Assembly: GCF_003963535.1 (NCBI RefSeq)
Contig: NZ_CP034539.1
Span: forward strand, 8,618,001 to 8,682,000
Direction: 5' to 3'
Length of the DNA stretch: 64,000 bases
Source: Streptomyces cyaneochromogenes
Lineage (GTDB): Bacteria > Actinomycetota > Actinomycetes > Streptomycetales > Streptomycetaceae
The translations under genes were made by a program, and so were the position numbers. The notes under the pieces were generated by a model, which saw nothing but the letters and a program-made list of their open reading frames with translations, was not told the origin of the DNA and searched no databases. This document shows, piece after piece, positions 60,969 through 64,000 of the stretch; within the stretch, counting starts at the first letter, position 1; each line of letters begins with the position of its first letter.

Positions 60969-62306
60969 ATGAGTCCCCCTGTCGCACCCGCGGGATGGAG
61001 CCGCTGGCTGGTTCCGCCCGCCGCTCTGTCGGTCCATCTGTCCATCGGTCAGGCCTACGCGTGGAGCGTGTTCAAGCCCCCGCTCGAATCCGCGCTCGGC
61101 CTCAGTGGCACGCAGAGCGCGCTGCCCTTCCAGCTCGGCATCGTCATGCTCGGCCTGTCGGCCGCGTTCGGCGGCACGCTGGTGGAGCGCAACGGCCCGC
61201 GCTGGGCCATGACCGTCGCCCTGATCTGCTTCTCGTCCGGCTTCCTGCTCTCCGCGCTGGGCGCGGCGACCGAGCAGTACTGGCTGATCGTCCTCGGCTA
61301 CGGCTTCGTCGGCGGTATCGGTCTCGGTATCGGCTACATCTCGCCGGTCTCGACACTGATCAAGTGGTTCCCGGACCGGCCCGGCATGGCCACCGGCATC
61401 GCCATCATGGGCTTCGGCGGTGGCGCGCTCATCGCCTCGCCCTGGTCGGCGCAGATGCTGGAGTCGTTCGGCAGCGACAGCTCCGGGATCGCCATGGCGT
61501 TCCTGGTGCACGGACTGTCGTACTCCGTGTTCATGCTGCTCGGTGTGCTGCTGGTCCGCGTGCCGCGCACCGAGAAGCCGGTCGGTGGCGCGCCCAGCGC
61601 CTTCGACGGGCCGCAGGTGTCCGCACGTAACGCCGTGCGCACGCCCCAGTTCTGGTGTCTGTGGGTCGTGCTCTGCATGAACGTGACCGCCGGCATCGGC
61701 ATCCTGGAGAAGGCCGCGCCGATGATCACGGACTTCTTCAAGAACACCTCCACGCCCGTGTCGGTGTCCGCGGCGGCCGGGTTCGTCGCCCTGCTGTCGG
61801 CGGCCAACATGGCGGGCCGTATCGGCTGGTCCTCGACGTCCGACCTGATCGGGCGCAAGAACATCTACCGCCTGTACCTGGGCGCGGGCGCGCTCATGTA
61901 CGGGCTGATCGCGCTGGCCGGCGACTCGTCGAAGCCGCTGTTCATCCTGTGCGCGCTGGTGATCCTGTCCTTCTACGGGGGCGGCTTCGCGACGATCCCC
62001 GCCTATCTGAAGGACCTCTTCGGGACCTACCAGGTGGGTGCCATCCACGGCCGGCTGCTCACCGCCTGGTCCACGGCCGGTGTCCTCGGACCGCTGATCG
62101 TGAACTGGATCGCCGACCGGCAGGAGGAGGCCGGCAAGGACGGCTCCTCCTTGTACACGATGTCCTTGTTCATCATGATCGGGCTGCTCGCCGTAGGCTT
62201 CGTCGCCAACGAACTCGTCCGGCCGGTCCACCCCCGCCATCACGTCCCCGCCCCGGAGTCGAAGGAGAAGGAGGCCGCCGATGTCCAGCGACAGCAGTCC
62301 GCCTAG
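60969..62306 (+). CDS. OFA-type (oxalate/formate antiporter family) MFS transporter
   Basis: A 445-residue, about 12-helix MFS protein of the oxalate:formate antiporter (OFA) family. Helix 1 carries HLSIGQAYAWSVFKPPLESA. The MFS signature loop after helix 2 is VERNGPRWAMT, a family block is GLGIGYISPVSTLIKWFPDR, followed by PGMATGIAIMGFGGGALI. The second half has GWSSTSDLIGRKNIYRLY. OFA members exchange oxalate, formate or related small carboxylates. The start at 60969 is by similarity; the ribosome site is weak. It is followed, overlapping, by a small membrane-protein gene. Confidence 0.9.
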   Translation: MSPPVAPAGWSRWLVPPAALSVHLSIGQAYAWSVFKPPLESALGLSGTQSALPFQLGIVMLGLSAAFGGTLVERNGPRWAMTVALICFSSGFLLSALGAATEQYWLIVLGYGFVGGIGLGIGYISPVSTLIKWFPDRPGMATGIAIMGFGGGALIASPWSAQMLESFGSDSSGIAMAFLVHGLSYSVFMLLGVLLVRVPRTEKPVGGAPSAFDGPQVSARNAVRTPQFWCLWVVLCMNVTAGIGILEKAAPMITDFFKNTSTPVSVSAAAGFVALLSAANMAGRIGWSSTSDLIGRKNIYRLYLGAGALMYGLIALAGDSSKPLFILCALVILSFYGGGFATIPAYLKDLFGTYQVGAIHGRLLTAWSTAGVLGPLIVNWIADRQEEAGKDGSSLYTMSLFIMIGLLAVGFVANELVRPVHPRHHVPAPESKEKEAADVQRQQSA

Positions 62307-62421
62307 CGGTCCGCCCAGCCGACGGGGGCTGATCGCCTTCGCCTGGGTATGGGTCGGGGTGCCGCTCGCCTACGGGGTCTACGAACTCGTGCGGAAGGCG
62401 ACGCAGCTGTTCACCGGCTAG
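62281..62421 (+). CDS. 46-residue MFS transporter small subunit
   Basis: A short gene starting inside the last 26 bp of the OFA transporter gene. The ATG at 62281 is preceded by a very strong ribosome site (aaggagaaggagg). The protein has a Ser/Pro-rich, basic N-terminus (SSDSSPPSGPPSRRG), one membrane helix (LIAFAWVWVGVPLAYGVY) and a short tail (ELVRKATQLFTG). I recall small proteins of this type being annotated as MFS transporter small subunit next to OFA-type transporters in Actinobacteria. It probably associates with the transporter in the membrane. Confidence 0.82.
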   Translation: MSSDSSPPSGPPSRRGLIAFAWVWVGVPLAYGVYELVRKATQLFTG

Positions 62422-62570
62422 GGGTTCGGAAGTTGTTCGGGCGTCCGAGGGTCTGATGGAAGCTGACAACACGGGCGCCCGATTCCTGTGGCATCACGTG
62501 CCGCCGTACCCGTGAGTCACTGATCAGACTGGTGAATCCCGCTACCCGAGGCCCGAGGGGATCACCAACG

Positions 62571-63509
62571 ATGAACGGCTCGCGCATCGCCGCAGTCGGC
62601 CACTACCAGCCCGCCAAGGTTCTCACCAACGAGGACCTGGCGGGCATGGTCGACACCAGTGACGAGTGGATCATGAGCCGGGTGGGTATCCGCACGCGCC
62701 ACATCGCCGGCCCCGACGAGCCCGTCGACGAGCTGGCCGCGCGCGCCGCCGCCAAGGCCCTCGCGGCGGCAGGTCTCGCGCCCGGCGACATCGACCTGGT
62801 CCTGGTCGCCACCTCCACCGCCATCGACCGCTCCCCGAACATGGCCGCCCGGGTCGCCGCCCGGCTCGGCATCCCGTCGCCCGCCGCGATGGACCTCAAC
62901 GTCGTCTGCGCCGGCTTCACCCACGCCCTGGCCACCGCCGACCACGCCGTCCGCGCGGGCGGCGCGGCACGGGCCCTGGTGATCGGCGCCGACAAGATGT
63001 CCGACGTCACCGACTGGGGCGACCGTACGACCTGTGTGCTGGTCGGCGACGGGGCGGGCGCGGCCGTCGTGGAGGCGTCCGAGGTGGCCGGGATCGGGCC
63101 GGTGCTGTGGGGTTCGGTGCCCGAGATGGGGCACGCCGTGCGCATCGAGGGGCAGCCCGCGCGGTTCGCGCAGGAGGGGCAGAGCGTCTACCGCTGGGCG
63201 ACGACGCAGCTGCCGGGCATCGCCCGCCGGGCCTGCGAGCGGGCGGGCCTCGCGCCCGAGGACCTCGCCGGAGTCGTCCTGCACCAGGCCAACCTGCGCA
63301 TCATCGAGCCCCTCGCGGAGAAGCTCGGCGCGGTCAACGCCGTGGTCGCGCGCGATGTCGCGGAGTCCGGGAACACCTCGGCGGCGAGCATTCCGCTGGC
63401 CCTGTCCAAGCTCGTGGAGCAGGGGCGTATCTCGACCGGGGACCCGGTGCTGCTCTTCGGGTTCGGCGGGAACCTGTCGTACGCGGGGCAGGTCGTGCGC
63501 TGCCCCTGA
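62571..63509 (+). CDS. 3-oxoacyl-ACP synthase III (FabH-like)
   Basis: A 312-residue thiolase-fold condensing enzyme. The catalytic triad is present: Cys113 (VVCAGF), His238 (VLHQANLRI) and Asn268 (ESGNTSAAS). The N-terminal RVGIRTRHIAGPDE and C-terminal GFGGNLSYAGQV are typical. It is not in a fab operon, so it is likely a paralogue of the housekeeping FabH acting in a specialised pathway. Two longer in-frame starts exist; the ATG at 62571 is chosen by the FabH-like beginning. Confidence 0.92.
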   Translation: MNGSRIAAVGHYQPAKVLTNEDLAGMVDTSDEWIMSRVGIRTRHIAGPDEPVDELAARAAAKALAAAGLAPGDIDLVLVATSTAIDRSPNMAARVAARLGIPSPAAMDLNVVCAGFTHALATADHAVRAGGAARALVIGADKMSDVTDWGDRTTCVLVGDGAGAAVVEASEVAGIGPVLWGSVPEMGHAVRIEGQPARFAQEGQSVYRWATTQLPGIARRACERAGLAPEDLAGVVLHQANLRIIEPLAEKLGAVNAVVARDVAESGNTSAASIPLALSKLVEQGRISTGDPVLLFGFGGNLSYAGQVVRCP

Positions 63510-63592
63510 CGCCTGGGGGACGAGCCTTGCGACGCCTGGATGACGGGCCCGTGTGATGCGGTCAACTCCCCGTTTCCCTGGCCTTTGTGCGC

Positions 63593-63616
63593 CGTAGACT
63601 GTAGACGAAAGACAAT
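63593..63616. promoter_or_regulatory. GntR-type half-palindromes upstream of the GntR gene
   Basis: cgtagactgtagacgaaagacaat-type sequence with overlapping gtagac copies (63594-63599, 63601-63606). CTGTAGAC matches the reverse complement of the palindrome at 60780 (about 12 of 16 positions over the longer alignment). It is 70-95 bp before the GntR start, a plausible autoregulatory site. Confidence 0.5.
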
Positions 63617-63686
63617 CGATACTGGCTTTCCAGTGACGACCGGCTACGGGATGCAGTCGCCCGGCGTTCGCCCAGGAGGGGAACCG

Positions 63687-64000
63687 ATGTTGTCGACAGG
63701 ACTACCGCAGGGTGCGGTGCCCAAGCTCGAACGGCCCGGCCCGCTGCGCGACCGCGTCTACGAGGCGCTGCTCGAACTCATCACGACCCGGGCCCTCCAG
63801 CCCGGCCAGCACCTGGTCGAGAGCGAACTGGCAGGTCATCTGGGCGTCTCGCGACAGCCGGTGCGCGAGGCGCTGCAGCGGCTGAACACCGAGGGCTGGG
63901 TCGATCTGCGGCCCGCGCAGGGCGCGTTCGTGCACGAGCCGACGGAGGAGGAGGCCGACCAGCTCCTCACCGTCCGCACCCTGCTGGAGGCCGAGGCGGC
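63687..64000 (+). CDS. GntR-family transcriptional regulator, FadR/VanR class (3' partial)
   Basis: The first ~104 residues of a GntR regulator, cut by the window end. The winged helix-turn-helix is LRDRVYEALLELITTRALQP, then LVESELAGHLGVSRQPVREA and LQRLNTEGWVDLRPAQGAFV. The FCD effector domain begins at EEEADQLLTVRTLLEAEA. The ATG at 63687 follows aggagggg. Through the shared CTGTAGAC-type sites it may control the formate dehydrogenase/OFA locus. FCD domains usually bind small carboxylic acids, consistent with formate, oxalate or a 2-oxo acid. Confidence 0.9.
   Translation, partial: MLSTGLPQGAVPKLERPGPLRDRVYEALLELITTRALQPGQHLVESELAGHLGVSRQPVREALQRLNTEGWVDLRPAQGAFVHEPTEEEADQLLTVRTLLEAEA

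Overview
The window looks like about 64 kb of chromosome from a Streptomyces species. GC content is very high with strong third-position GC, coding density is high with many 1-4 bp gene overlaps, GTG and TTG starts are common, and the gene content is typical of the genus (SigB/SigF-type sigma factor, ANTAR and MmyB/Scr1-type regulators, respiratory nitrate reductase, CBM2 cellulases). From memory only, the order sigma factor, narGHJI, GH48/GH6 cellulases, FadD, formate dehydrogenase, FabH-like enzyme resembles the SCO65xx region of S. coelicolor. I did not check this by alignment.

Layout. 0-16 kb: end of a sigma factor gene, a PAS/GAF protein and a GAF-ANTAR protein, a secreted Gly/Asp-rich wall-anchored-type protein, a lysine-less aminotransferase-like protein coupled to a metallo-beta-lactamase (MBL) hydrolase, a second MBL hydrolase coupled to a DedA membrane protein, a holin-like membrane/phosphatase fusion, a coupled MoxR ATPase and VWA/metallopeptidase pair, an OsmC protein and a stand-alone DnaK. 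16-23 kb: a tightly overlapping narGHJI operon on the minus strand, preceded by a long nested inverted-repeat element. 23-33 kb: methyltransferases and regulators, a broken ADP-ribosylglycohydrolase gene, a pterin dehydratase, a YafY/WYL regulator with a near-perfect operator on its own start codon, and a PL11 rhamnogalacturonan lyase. 33-39 kb: plant cell-wall degradation. A GH48 and a GH6 cellulase are divergently transcribed from a region with two CebR-type boxes, next to an internally deleted remnant of a GH74 xyloglucanase. 39-54 kb: oxygenase, methyltransferase, SDR, GH75 chitosanase with a CsnR-type box, aldo/keto reductase, long-chain acyl-CoA ligase, LysR with a divergent bile-acid-symporter-type transporter, a DUF4185-type secreted protein, a sialidase, and a MarR regulator divergent from a quinone-oxidoreductase-type gene. 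54-64 kb: a formate locus with FdhD, an NAD-dependent formate dehydrogenase whose alpha subunit is split over two genes, a PanE-like reductase, an oxalate/formate-type MFS transporter with a 46-residue small partner, a FabH-like synthase and a GntR regulator.

How parts work together. The nar operon would let the cell respire nitrate. The formate dehydrogenase (a diaphorase-type NuoE/F fusion plus an iron-sulfur subunit plus a Mo catalytic subunit, with FdhD for sulfuration) would pass electrons from formate to NAD. The OFA-type transporter may supply formate or oxalate. A palindrome in the divergent panE/transporter region recurs in degenerate form upstream of the GntR gene, which suggests one regulon. 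The cellulases, rhamnogalacturonan lyase, chitosanase and sialidase form a secreted polysaccharide-degrading set, partly under LacI-type (CebR) and ROK-type (CsnR) boxes. Several loci show recent decay or repeat insertion. The most interesting features are the GH74 deletion remnant, the lysine-less aminotransferase fold, the split formate dehydrogenase with its GntR-type operator, and the YafY operator.
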